From Theocolax elegans (taxonomy: Eukaryota; Arthropoda; Insecta; Hymenoptera; Cerocephalidae), in assembly GCA_026168455.1 (NCBI GenBank), contig CM047425.1, positions 39,200,118-39,264,117 on the forward strand: a stretch of 64,000 bases of DNA, read 5' to 3'. Of this stretch, positions 44,870 through 55,950 are shown piece by piece. The notes beneath the pieces are model-generated. The model made no database searches and was not told the origin of the DNA. It saw only the letters and a list, made by a program, of their open reading frames with translations. The translations under genes and the position numbers were made by a program. The first letter of the stretch is position 1; each line of letters begins with the position of its first letter.

Positions 44870-47800
44870 CCTTAAGATGGGATGAATTGAATGCCATGAA
44901 TGGAAGTGTATTTATCTGTTTAGTGGCATTGGTGACGAATGATTTGTGGAGAGATTCAGTGCGAGGTGGTACGTAAGTCAGTGGTTTGGGAGGATGGCGA
45001 GATGAAATGCGTTGTTCAGTTGAGCCATTGATTCTAATGAAGTGATCTGATAGGTAATGAGGTGAGTCATGCGCCAAAATACTGAATGATAATGAACTGA
45101 TGATAAACAGGCGTCTGGACTCCGCCGATAACCAGCCCAGCTTCAGTCTATAGGGCGTCACATGATCATATCTGCGTAAATTACCCCACACGAATCTGAC
45201 ACAGGCATTAAGTAGTTTCTGGAGTTTTAGATTTCTAGTCTGGTCCAAGTCGTTATAAACTGCGCATGCGTAATCAAAGTGAGGCATAATTAGTACTTTA
45301 ACAAGATATTTACGGGTGTTCCTAGAGAATGCCCGCCTATGAAAACGTAGCGAACGTAAAATCTCGCACCTTCTGAGAGATCGCTAAGACGTGCTTGGAC
45401 CAGCTTAGGGTGGGCAGCAGCCAGACACCTAGTGATTTTACTTGATAGTGAAGGTAGTTATTCAAAAGTTTAACTCGCGAGGCAGTGGTTAGGTCCACAC
45501 GCGAGACATATACCTTACTGCCCAGGATCATTACCTAGTTCGAATTCCCCTGGGGGAAAAGAGGAATAAACCTGAGCATCATCGGCATATATCATGTAAT
45601 TACTAAATACGAGTACTTCGGGAAGGTCGTTATTGAAGACCGAAAAAAGCAAAGGACCCAAAACACTGCCCTGCGGTACGCCCGAATTTACCCCAAGCCA
45701 GTCGGAGCAGACGCTCAACTAATCCGCAACTGCTTGCGTGCGACCTACGAAGTAGTGGAAAAACCACCTTAATACCGTATTTGAGCATCCTATATCACGC
45801 ATTTCAAGCAGCAGTGGGCCATGTGGCACCGAATCGAACGTCTTGGAGAAGTCGAACAGAATCAATATGGTAATCATGCGCGATCAATGGCCCTTCTGAT
45901 ATCGTCAAACATACCCAAGAGTGGAGTCTGCGTACTGTGACCTCTACGAAATCCTGCCTGTCTGTCTATTAATTTATAATTTGTCTCCAAGTAATACGAT
46001 AATTGAGAATGCACCAACCGTTCAAGCAATTTTGAGAACTCGCAGAGTTTAGCAATAGGTCTGGCATCCGAGCATGACTCAATCCTGTTCCACTTCGCCA
46101 GTGGAAAGAGCAAAGACTTCTTCCATGAATCAGGGAAGAAACCAAGCGATAACATTTCGTTAAACAAACGAGTCAGCTGTGGAGTAAGTTGCGTTTCGAG
46201 CATTTTTAACTTTACCACAGATAACCCGTCTGTACCCACCGTCCTAGATTTTGCTTTAAACAGAGCACGCTGAGTTCCTAAGGGACTGATTGCGTTAAAC
46301 TCAAACTTGGATGGATCAGAGAGGTCCGAAGCAGAGGAATAAAGAGAGTTTAAGAAGAGAGGTGAAAGCTGTGGAACCCGGTTGGAAATCGAGAGATAAT
46401 GGGCATTTAATTGCTGGGTTGTACAAGTATCCAGTGCGGATAAATTGGTCTTGGAGCCTAGTCCCAGGTTTTACAATTCCCTCCATTTAGCTTTTGGGTT
46501 TGCAGCGTTTTTTAATTTATTTGAAAGGTATTTATATTTGTCGCCGTCAAGTAAGTTGGAAATTCTGTTTCATAGTGATTTATATTTCTCGTAGTCCTCC
46601 ATGCGCTTTGAGGCTTTGAAAATTTTAAATGCGACATTCCTAGAATTAATAAGTCCTCTAACTTCAGCCGTCACCTTGGATTAAACTTATTTCCAACAGT
46701 TATTATCTTAGCCGCCGCAATGGCGTCGGAAACAGAAAGAGCCGACACCATGATGTGAGATACAGTAGCTAAAGAGTGAGAGGATAATTTATCGTGAGTA
46801 TAATTATGAGGTAGAGAATTATAATCGTATGATGTGAGTAATGAAGTGGGTGATGCCGAGCCGTTTAAATGATCGTTATGAGCTGCAAATAATAAATTAA
46901 GTGAAGACATGCTAGATAGATGACTGCGATCAGGTATGGTAAATAAATTAGATGATGTCATGCTGAGTGAATTAGTGTGGTGAGCAGTGAAAAATGGATT
47001 AGGTGATGGAATGTTAGATAGATGGTTGTTAGGAAGACAAGACAACAAATTGATAGAATAAGAACATGCAGCGAGGAGTAACAAAGATTCCGGTTTAGAT
47101 ACAAGTTCAAATTCTGGTTAAGCGACTCAGTAGTATGTGCGATATAAGGCTTAGATGAATTTCCTGTTAAGTGAATTGTGTTAGAGTTGAAAATAGTGTT
47201 AAATACAGAAGCTAATTCATGGAGATTGATGCCCTCCAAACCACGTGACCAATACCTTTTTATTTTGGGCGGATTTCTATGAAATAGTAGTCGAATTGTT
47301 ATGAAGTCGTGGCCCGCGGTGAAAGGGGCTGTTGATTTAAAATAACTAAAATCAGGTAATGGATCACTGATCAGGTAGAGATCAAGCCATGTGTGTGAGA
47401 AACCTGAGGATGTGATCGCATGATCAGTTGGTTCAAAGTCGATGAGTGATAAATTGAGAGCTGCTATATTTGCCCTCAGCATGTCTGCCGCGGCTCTCGA
47501 GGACTTCATATCGATGTTGAAGTCCCCGGTGATGACAGCAAGACCATGGGAAAGAAGGATATCATATAATAGATCAAATAATGTAGAGGGATACGCTGCT
47601 GTTGGCCGTCTGTAGACAATGCTCAGAATCAGCGAGGTCGATTTGCCAATAATATGTAAGATAATACTCGGGTGAGTTAGAGAACAATTTGTCAGAATGA
47701 GCAAGCATATTAACTTTATATTCGTCTCTAGTGTAAGCAGCAACCCCCCACCTTCCTTACCCATACGGTTAAGTCTGTAAAGAGTGTACCCTGGCAATTT

Positions 47801-48217
47801 TACGATATCAGAGGAGTCCGATTCAGTTAAAAAGGTCAGGTAAGTGCGATCACATCATAGGCTTGTGGAAAAATTAAAGCTTCTATTGATGAGAAATATG
47901 TCTTAAGTCTATTTATATTTGATGGGAATTATTGCGAATGAATGTAAGTGTGAGTGTAAGTTGTCCCTCATAAAAATGCCACCTAATTGCCACTCTAAGC
48001 GGAATAACCTCGATATTGCGAAAAAATTTACAGTGGAAGTTGGGGTGGAAGATCCAACCGCAACAGTGAACTTTATTTAAAAGTGCAAGCTGCAGTCAGT
48101 CCACCCTCTTATGATTCGCGCTGTAAAACTCAGGAGCAAGTGTGAGAGACAAGGCAGAGTGTAAAGTAGGAGCGATAAAAATAGCAGTAAGTCGACTCAC
48201 CTTGCGTGCGCAGAGAG
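44870..48217 (-). mobile_element. LINE C, LINE A family, both ends damaged
   Basis: Reading leftwards: endonuclease (47797-47200) with GDFNID and an intact GHD, linker (47084-46480), RT fingers (46239-45874; TDGLSVVKL, FRRGHSTQT), RT palm (45718-45515; GVPQGSVLGPLLF and YADDAQVY), thumb (45531-45337) and C-terminus (45287-44870; HFDYACAVYNDL). Frames change several times and a deletion removes the part after FPPGEFELG. The 3' UTR, hairpin and tail are absent. ORF1 is missing; 47975-48217 does not match LINE A but runs flush to a short TC tract. A TAG at 45721-45719 matches the TAG at 40480 of LINE A. Confidence 0.85.
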
Positions 48218-48228
48218 AGATTGATTGA

Positions 48229-50370
48229 AAAGTCTTTATTAATGCCTAGGTAATCATTTAACCTTAAGGCAAGGAAAAAAACAGTATTACATAATGTATA
48301 ATAATAATTTACAATTTGGATTACAATAATGAATCGCTAATCTCGAAATTCTACAAAACAAAAAACATAATTGTTTGAAATACTAAATAAATAAATGAAT
48401 GCGCTGTAATTACAATTTTAAAACGGAACAATATTTAGTACAATAATGAAGTAACAAAAAATAAAAGAAAATAACTACTCTATTCAATTTTCGCAAAGGT
48501 ATTCACGCAAACGCTTCTTAAAAATGGGAACTGCCACACTTAGTTTTATAGCCGATGGCAACGAATCCCAAAAATCCATCGCCTGAATGGTAAAAGACCC
48601 CTGATAGACGCTAGTACAGACCTGAGGACGCTGAAAGCACGAGTTTTGCACACGGTTTGAACGACGAATTTCAGAATTTGGAGGTGGAAATAACTCATGC
48701 AAATATTCAGGTCTTCTTATTGTTAGGATTTGGTATGTTAACAGGCCTAGAAAGTATTTGCGTCTCCTATCAACTGATAACCAATTTAACCTATTATAAA
48801 AAATATCAAGTCTGGCATCTCTTCTGAGACGATAGATAAAACGGACACAAACATTCATAAGCCGCTGCAATTTTAAACTTAAATAATCCGGGAGGTCATT
48901 AAATACTAAGCAGGCATAATCAAAGTGGGGTACAATCAACATTTCGACCAACCGTTTACGCATAGAAAGAGATAAGAAATTGCCTTTATTACGCAGTCTG
49001 TATAGGACGCCATGTACGGAAGAAGATATTTTGCTTATATGAGCATTCCATTGGAGATTTTCATTGATAATGAGACCCAGATTGCGTACAGATTTAACAA
49101 TTTCAATCTTGTGATTATCAACGTTGATAGGGAATAATAACTCTTTATTTATGAACCTGTGCTGTTGAGTAGAACCTATTATAAGAGCCTGTGTTTTGCT
49201 GAAGTTAATGTCGAGCCCATGTGAACGTGCCCAATTCACCACCATGGTAGCATCATGAATCAACATAGAAATGGAGTCGTTACACTCCGATGGCTTGCAA
49301 TGGATATATAGCTGCAAATCATCAGCAAACAACATTCCTCTAGAATACTTCAAAACGCTCATGATAGAATTGATAAACATTAAAAATATAACGGGGCCGG
49401 GTGTCGAACCTTGAGGAACACCTGACGATGTATTCGCAAACAAAGATGGTTCACCATTCAGGTCTATAACACACTGAGCACGTCCAGTAAGGTAAAAAAA
49501 GAACCAATCTATTGCACTATTGTCAAAATTAAAGCGCTTAAGAGTCCAAAGTAATTCCTTATGGTTAATTGTATCAAAAGCCTTCTTAAAATCAAATAAA
49601 ATTAAAACCGTAACCATGCCTTTATCCATCGCATATCGAATATCTTTGGTAATTTTTAGTAACGCCGTCTGAGTACTATAAGAAGCTCGAAAACCAGACT
49701 GATACGGTGATATAAGACTATTACTTTCAAGAAATCCAATCAGCTATAAAGTTATTAGCCTAACGAACACTTTGGCAAAGTGAGGAAGATTGGCGATTGG
49801 TCTTGTATCAGATGGTGACTGTGGTTTGCTAACCTTACTTAGAGGAATAATCGAGGCACGTTTCCATAAACTAGGGTACTGATTTAATGTAATAGACATA
49901 TTAAATAATTCAGTGAAATAAGGAACGATTGCAGCAAAAGTATCCTTAAAATAGATCAAAGACAGGCCATCCGAGCTACGACACTTTGCTCTTGGAAGAC
50001 AATGAGCCATAGTGCAAGAAACCTGTTCCTGAGTGACAAGTTGAAATGAAAAAAGCGGATAGTTGAGATCTGGTGATATGTACAAGGCGGATGACGATTA
50101 GTTACCAGTGAATAATGTTGAAGTAGATCATTGGCTGAGAGGAACTTTAGAGGAGAATTAAACGATTCTCTAACAATGCCCAATTTACGCAAAAGCCTCC
50201 AGCCCTGGGACTGATCAGGAGCTGCCGACAGTGCTTGAGCAAAATATTCATCACGTGCAACTCTCATCCGCCTTTTCACATCACGACGCATTGACTTATA
50301 TTCCAATAACAACACAGGATTTCTACGCCTTTTTGCCAGTTTATATAAACGATCTCTCACTTTACACATA

Positions 50371-50372
<2 letters not shown>
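48229..50372 (-). mobile_element. LINE D, second family, 5'-truncated
   Basis: The main RT frame (49629-48484, 381 codons) has DFKKAFDTINH, GVPQGSTPGPVIF and the catalytic FADDLQLY, then HFDYACLVFNDL and a C-terminal end LREYLCEN. Upstream pieces at 50369-49956 (linker, YKSMRRDVKRRMR) and 50085-49744 (RT fingers, SDTRPIANLPHF) are in other frames, so at least two frameshifts occur. No endonuclease remains. The 3' end on the minus strand reads AATAAAGACTTTTCAATCAA and runs into TCTCTCTC. The 5' end abuts a long TC tract. The RT motifs differ enough from LINE A to call a different family. Confidence 0.88.
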
Positions 50373-50431
<59 letters not shown>

Positions 50432-50436
50432 GAGAT
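50373..50436. repeat. (AG)n tract at LINE D 5' end
   Basis: About 60 bp of AG with one CG interruption; (TC)n in the LINE's own direction. Confidence 0.92.
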
Positions 50437-50614
50437 CACTAAGCTTACAAAAAGATATGTAAATTTTAGTCAACTATATTTATAGTATTAATAACATATA
50501 ATAATATTAATGAAAATATTCATATTGTCTCTACGAGAAAATTTTAATAATATTAATATTGCATTAATTTTAACACTTTATTGTCCCATTAATAATTATG
50601 AAACCAATATTGTT
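50437..50614. other. AT-rich spacer
   Basis: Nothing recognisable. Confidence 0.4.
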
Positions 50615-50853
50615 TAAATCAAAGATAGGCCTGCGATGACTCGGTCGGTAGGGCGTCGGGCTCGTAATCTGGAGGTCCCAGTTTCGATTCCCGGCCCTGG
50701 CCGATTGATATAAGCACCGTTGGGGAATGTATTTTCAACAAGTGCTTTCTTAACAAATACATCGTATGACCTCCGTCGCTGATTAGCACCGATTTAAGAG
50801 CATAAGAAAAGCGACGTTAAAATAATAATAATAAAAAAAAATAAACCAAGGAT
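50615..50853 (+). mobile_element. tRNA-derived SINE, copy 1
   Basis: The head at 50627 reads GGCCTGCGATGACTCGGTCG, with an A-box-like TGACTCGGTCGG and a B box (GTTTCGATTCC at about 50691). A tRNA-unrelated body follows (TATGACCTCCGTCGCTGATT, GCGACGTTAAAA), ending in (AAT)n and A-runs. Flanks TAAATCAAAGAT (50615) and TAAACCAAGGAT (50842) match at 10 of 12, a worn target duplication. Two more copies lie at 55002 and 58407. Confidence 0.88.
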
Positions 50854-50995
50854 GCTTATTGCTTTTAATATTGTAATTATTATTTAATTAATATTTTATT
50901 ATTCTTGATTTATTTAATTTCGAATTTAAATGATTATATGTTTAATGAAAATTACATAAATTAATTTGAATGTTTTATATTTATTAGATGTGCAG

Positions 50996-52945
50996 AATGT
51001 GAAGCTTTAAAAAATTTATTAGAAAATCATACAACAGATCAACAGAAGAATTATCAATTACATTTAAATAATAAAAAAAGCAAGAGAACTGATGAATCAG
51101 GCTGAACTATCTATTTCTATCAATGATTCATCTGTACAATACATTTTATTTTACAAAAAGTTCTTACAACTCCTCATCCAGATATTGGCCCTTTTTATTA
51201 TATGTCCAAACTTTGCGTTTGGAATTTTACAATTTTTTAAATGGCTGCTGACGTAAGTTATTCCATGTCTGAAATGAAGCAGTAGGTCGGAGAAGTGAAA
51301 CTGAAATTACTTCGTTCTTATGGCAATTTATGAACGAAAAGGCCAAACCAGGAGTTAAAAAGAATTTATATAGCGAAAATAGTGGAGGACAAACTAGGAA
51401 TAAGATGGTCTTTAGCATGTACATTAAACTTGCCGTAAATTTAAATATTAATGTAACTCATCGGTAATTTTTACATTATTCTTGTAGCTTTTTTATAATG
51501 ACGTATTAACCCTTTGAAACACGGTGTTCTTCCTGTAGGACACGTTTTTGTAATTCATTTTTTTTACTTTTCAGTTAATTAAAATTGAATTTTAGTGCAA
51601 ATGTTTTCTTCCTTATTTCGATGACATGGTGCTAAATGTAAAAAAATTAATATTTATGATGAATTATTGTGTTAAATTGTTTATAACGAAATGAAACCGT
51701 CGTTGAAATAATACGAAACTGGGTACTCGGGCGTTTTCGGAATCGCTGATCACGAATCTGACCTCAGATTTTCAAAATTCAAGATGGCGGCTCCAATATG
51801 ACCGACAAAAATGTAAAAATTTATTTTATCGAGGTGAAACTGGGTACTCGGGGGTTTTCGGGGTCGCTGATTATGAATCTGGCCTCAAATTTTTACAATT
51901 CGAAATGGCACATCCAATATGTCCGACCAAATTGTAAAAATTTTCTTGATCGAGACGAAACAGGGTACTCGAGGGTTTTCGAGCGAATACAACATGGCGG
52001 TCCGAAATAAAAAAAGGAATTTGATTGAAATCAAACTGAATACTGAATAATATTACATTTGCAAGATAAAATATAGCAGATTCAACAAGCGGTCACGAAG
52101 GCTGAAATTTCATAGTTCGCCTCCTGCGACCTTGAAAACTCCACGAACCCATTGTCATCTCTTGCAAGTACCTGTTTATATTTTGGCTGCCATATTGAAT
52201 CTGCCATATTAAAATTTGAAAATCTAAGATTAGATTCGCAATCTACGATTCCAAAACCCCCTGAGTACTCATTTTCATCTCGATCAAGTAAATTTTTACA
52301 TTTTGGTCAGCTATCTTGGATACGCTATTTTGAATGTTGAAAATCTGTGGCCAAATTCGTGATCAGCGACCCCGAAAACCCCAACGTACCCAGTTCCACC
52401 TTGATCAAATAAAGTTTTTAATTTTTGTCGGCCATCTTGGATCAGATTCGTGATTAGCGACCCCAAAAACCTCTAAGTGACAAGTTTCAATTATTTTCCG
52501 TGCAAAGACAAATGTATGCTTCAAAGGGTTAACCACACAATTTATATAGAAGTTGATTTTTATTTTAGATTTTTAAAAGTATGTCATACTGAAACTGACG
52601 GCAATTCGATGAATGCTAGAATCGAAAACTATTACAAATATAAATCTGTATGCACACAAGGGTGGTACAGACCAATGAAGGAAGCAAAAATTAAAAATCC
52701 AAGGTACATTATTAAAGAACAAAATCAGAAAGATATATTTAATTTTGAAAATTTATCAAATTATGTTTTTTTTCGTTGAATGTTAAAATTTTGCGACTTT
52801 GAGAATTTAGTATTTTAACAGACTGAAAGAAAAACTTCAACTTTCTTTAAAGAAAAAACAAGACTTACTGTCAATGATGTCTTCAAATTTGATTCCAGCT
52901 GATTTTGTTTCATTTTATAATGATATTACAAAGACTAGTACATCT
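50996..52945 (+). pseudogene. Decayed DDE-type transposase-like gene with introns
   Basis: Coding pieces in order: CAECEALKNLLENH with YQLHLNNKK (50998-51105); LQKVLTTPHPDIGPFYYMS (about 51150-51220); SETEITSFLWQFMNEKAK then SENSGGQTRNK (about 51290-51462); a splice donor CG|GTAATT at 51463; a splice acceptor TTTTAG at 52569; then FLKVCHTETDGNSMNARIE (52571 on), YIIKEQNQKDIFNF and KQDLLSMMSSNLIPADF (to about 52930). The order matches a multi-copy transposase-like family I recall from insects and cnidarians (QKVL.TP, GGQ.RN, H.E.D..SM). Frameshifts occur near 51105, 51280 and 52780, so it is dead. A 1-kb piggyBac-type foldback sits wholly inside the 51463-52569 intron. Family naming is from memory. 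Confidence 0.6.
51506..52532. mobile_element. piggyBac-type foldback MITE, 1,019 bp
   Basis: TTAA at 51506-51509 and 52529-52532 flanks termini CCCTTTGAAACA and, inverted, CCCTTTGAAGCA. TTAA plus CCC..GGG ends is the piggyBac signature. The interior is two sets of ~130-bp tandem units in mirror orientation: units with CTGGGTACTCGGG..TTTTCGG..GCTGAT..CGAATCTG face right (51719-52000), and their inverses face left (about 52240-52490). No transposase is encoded. A terminal fragment of the family lies near 6770. Confidence 0.8.
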
Positions 52946-53057
52946 GAATGCTTTATTAAATGTAAACGTGCTAGTTTTCGTAAGGCGCGACATTATTTTG
53001 TACATAGTTAAATTATGTAAATGAAAATTATGTGTAAATAAAATCATTGTAATATTA

Positions 53058-53061
<4 letters not shown>
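52946..53061. other. AT-rich spacer
   Basis: Nothing recognised before the TA tract. Confidence 0.4.

Positions 53062-53103
<42 letters not shown>
53062..53103. repeat. (TA)n microsatellite
   Basis: About 40 bp of TA, the insertion point of the following LTR. Confidence 0.95.
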
Positions 53104-53106
<3 letters not shown>

Positions 53107-54222
53107 AACGGGGTGGGTACTGGGGAAATGTAAGGCCCCCGGTTAGGCCCAATTTGTCCCAACTTACCAACCTTAAGTGTGCAGTCCCACAATACGGCCG
53201 GGAATCACTTTGATTTCCGTGCAATGCCGTTAACAACGTCAAACACCTCGTTTGACTTAGATATCGTGTGTTGGGCCCTATGCCCAAAATTGCCAACTAG
53301 GATAAACACCGGAGAGGGCGGTATTCGTGGGATAGGACTATGACCGGTAAAAACGTTATCAACAATCGATATATTATGTTAATCGACGAGAAAGATCGTC
53401 TCGCCGAGTCAATTTATTAAATAAACAGTTAAATATTAATAAACTAACAATAAATCAACGTTAACAATTTAAGGGGAGTCATACCGATGACTACCCCGAG
53501 GTCAGCGCGTAAACAAATAGTTAAAACCTTTTAACTGACGAGTCACGAGCAACCGATCCGGGAATGATCCGCTGCTTAACCTGATAGCTATACGTCACAC
53601 CGTGTGACGTATGTATCTCTGACGTAGGGAGCTCTGACGTAGAAGCTTCCTACGTCACGCGCGCCTTCTCTCGTGAAGTGGCTCCCGCGAACCACCGACC
53701 TGACTACCCGGGCGGGATTTGTCACGAGAGGGGGAAAAGGAGGAACGCTTCCTCACCTGGACCGTACCAGGTAAATCGGGATATAAAATATGAAGTAGAC
53801 ATGCGGGTCTAAACGTGGTGCACCACTTACCGCGAATCTAAATATCTCGCCTCGGCGGGAAAAGACTGGGCAACGGAGAGATAGCTCTGCCCTGTGCTTA
53901 TCTCTCTCACTCCAACGGTCGGGAAGGCGGCCGACTCCTGGGTTCCTTCTTTCCCCTATCTCTGGGACGTGCTGCTCCGCACGCCGACGTGGAGGTTGGT
54001 GGGGAGAAAAACCTCACACCCACTCACCAGATGCACCGACACTTCGGTTCTTTATCCCGTTAAAAATATCACAGCGGTTATCAACACGTTGTTGTGCCGT
54101 GCGCGCGCGAACTCGATCCCTCCTATATCCTCGCGCACGATACTCGTGCGTTCCCTGCGCGGGCATTGCTCTCGATACTCTTTTCGGTTACTCACCTGAT
54201 CGGTAACTCGCTTACCGTTATA
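53104..54222. mobile_element. Probable solo LTR, about 1.1 kb
   Basis: Starts TGTAACGGGGTGGG and ends CTTACCGTTATA (GTTACA expected), giving imperfect TGTAACGG/CCGTTAYA inverted termini. The interior is GC-rich compared with both flanks, which are (TA)n on each side, so a target duplication cannot be read. It holds a cluster of TGACGTA/TACGTCA sites at 53591-53657. Open frames inside lack known motifs. The orientation is not certain. Confidence 0.5.
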
Positions 54223-54601
54223 ATATATATGGGCGATTCTCTGTCAAATCAAGAGACAAAAACTTTTTTTTTTCTGTAACTTTGTGAATACCTTCTTTTA
54301 TATGTTTTGGATGATGGTCTAAATTTTTAGAGGCAAAAAATTAGTAGTTTTAGAAATATTTAACGTAAAAAATGGTTAAATTGACATTTTCTTGATTTCT
54401 TTTTAACTTTTAACCTTTTGTAACTCAAAATGGGCTAATTCAATGCAAAAAAACACAAAAGACTTTTTTTCTGTAAATTACATGAAGTTTAAGAAAAAAA
54501 ATTGTCCAAGATCATTGAGCGTACCAGAAATAGTTAGCATTATAAAGAAATCATTAAAATTGTGAAAAAGTGGTTTCGCTTCAAGCTACCATGTCAGAAA
54601 A
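54223..54601 (+). repeat. Uninterrupted copy of the repeat split by Gypsy
   Basis: GGCTAATTCAATGC..AAAAGAC at 54432-54463 equals the two sides of the Gypsy insertion (11533-11547 and 22211-22222), and the match continues to about 54590. It serves as an empty-site reference. Confidence 0.75.
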
Positions 54602-54989
54602 AATCACACAACTTACTTTAAATATACTTTTTTAACCCTGTAAATTACAGAGTGGATGAATAATTAGTAGAACTGCAATAAAAACTTAAGTAAATTGATA
54701 TTTTATCACCATGTGTTATTGATGGTTACTCAATTGTACCACAATAATTAACAGTTTTGCAATCTATATATACCTTTAGTACTAATTAATCATATTTCCA
54801 ATTGTATTTATAATAAAGGTATAATAAATAGTCTATATAGCAGTACACGTATGATAGGTTATACTTGTCATTTACTTATAACTGTTTTGATCATTACTTA
54901 AATTAATAGTGGTTAAAACATTCATTTAAACATACCAATTAGTTGAGAAAATTATGTAGATTGTTATGAAATAGTAAGTTTATTGATAT
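54602..54989 (+). repeat. Dispersed repeat, copy 1, left part
   Basis: AACTGTTTTGATCATTACTT, TAATAGTGGTTAAAACATTC and CCAATTAGTTGAGAAAATTA recur inverted at 55880-55950 and 55540-55590 and directly at 24245-24330. No gene. Confidence 0.7.
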
Positions 54990-55230
54990 AATAAGTTATT
55001 TTTTTTTCTTTTTTATTATTATTTTAACGTCGCTCTTTTTATGCTCCCGAACCGGTGCTAATCAGCGACGGAGGTCATACGATATCTTGGTGAAGAAAGC
55101 ACTTGATGAAAATACATACGCCAGTGGTGCTTATATCAATCGGCCGGGGCCGGGAATCGAACCTGGGACCTCCAGATTTCGAGCCCGACGCCCTACCGAC
55201 CGAGCCATCGCAGGCCTCAATAAGTTATTT
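54990..55230 (-). mobile_element. tRNA-derived SINE, copy 2, with 12-bp TSD
   Basis: AATAAGTTATTT flanks the insert exactly (54990-55001 and 55219-55230). On the minus strand the head (GGCCTGCGATGGCTCGGTCG) and B box GGTTCGATTCC are the best preserved of the three copies. The tail is (AAT)n then A/G-rich, at the left. Confidence 0.92.
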
Positions 55231-55360
55231 AAAACTTTAACAATTAATACTTAAATTTAAAAAAAAAAGGCAGTAGTCATTTCAGTGGATTTAATATTGT
55301 GAAAATGTGATTGAATTTAAATAATAGTAAATATGGGTATATGGGATCAAGAGTAATACA
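55231..55360 (+). repeat. Dispersed repeat, copy 1, right part
   Basis: Continues from 54989 after removal of the SINE: TTAAAACTTTAACAATTAAT, then CAGTGGATTTAATATTGTGA and AATAATAGTAAATATGGGTA. Confidence 0.7.
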
Positions 55361-55394
55361 TTCTTACCTTGATAATTTCTGACAAAATATCATT

Positions 55395-55640
55395 ATATTT
55401 TTAAACTCACTGATATGACTGCCGCCTATTTTTAAACTTAAGTTTTAATTGTTATAGTTTTAAATAACTTGTTCAATCAATAAACTAAATGTTTCCTAAC
55501 AACCTACACAACTATATCAAATAATTAGTATGTTTAAATGAATGTTTTAACCTGTATTAAATTTAGTGATGATCAAAACAGTTACTGACCAGTAAACCTA
55601 CCATATATTTCTATGAAGGTTAAATGCATCAGATAATTTT
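55395..55640 (-). repeat. Dispersed repeat, inverted copy 2
   Basis: Reverse complement of the copy-1 block, with TTAATTGTTATAGTTTTAAA and GATCAAAACAGTTACTGACC. It lacks the SINE, so it is an empty-site reference for copy 2 of the SINE. Confidence 0.7.
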
Positions 55641-55699
55641 TTTAATTCAGTTGAATTTTCATCGCTGGTGTATCAAACCATACATTTTGTATATTTTAA

Positions 55700-55950
55700 A
55701 TACTCTTGATCCCAAGTATAACCATATTTACTATTATTTAAATTCAATTACATTTTCATAATATTAAATCCACTGAAATTACTATCGGCTTTTTTTTAAA
55801 TTTAAGTATTAATTGTTAAAGTTTTAAATATCTTATTATATCAATAAGCTTAATTTTTCATAACAATCTACATAATTTTCTCAACTAATTGGTATGTTTA
55901 AATGAATGTTTTAACCACTATTAATTTAAGTGATGATCATAACAGTTATA
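55700..55950 (-). repeat. Dispersed repeat, inverted copy 3
   Basis: Same orientation as copy 2 and also without the SINE (TTAAAGTTTTAAATATCTTA, then CTCAACTAATTGGTATGTTT). With copy 1 it forms a ~1-kb imperfect palindrome. Confidence 0.7.

Noticed and set aside
50627..50700. Functional tRNA gene (also 55145-55218 and 58407-58480)
   Set aside because: The heads are diverged, differ in anticodon region between copies, and are fused to a common body and A-rich tail.
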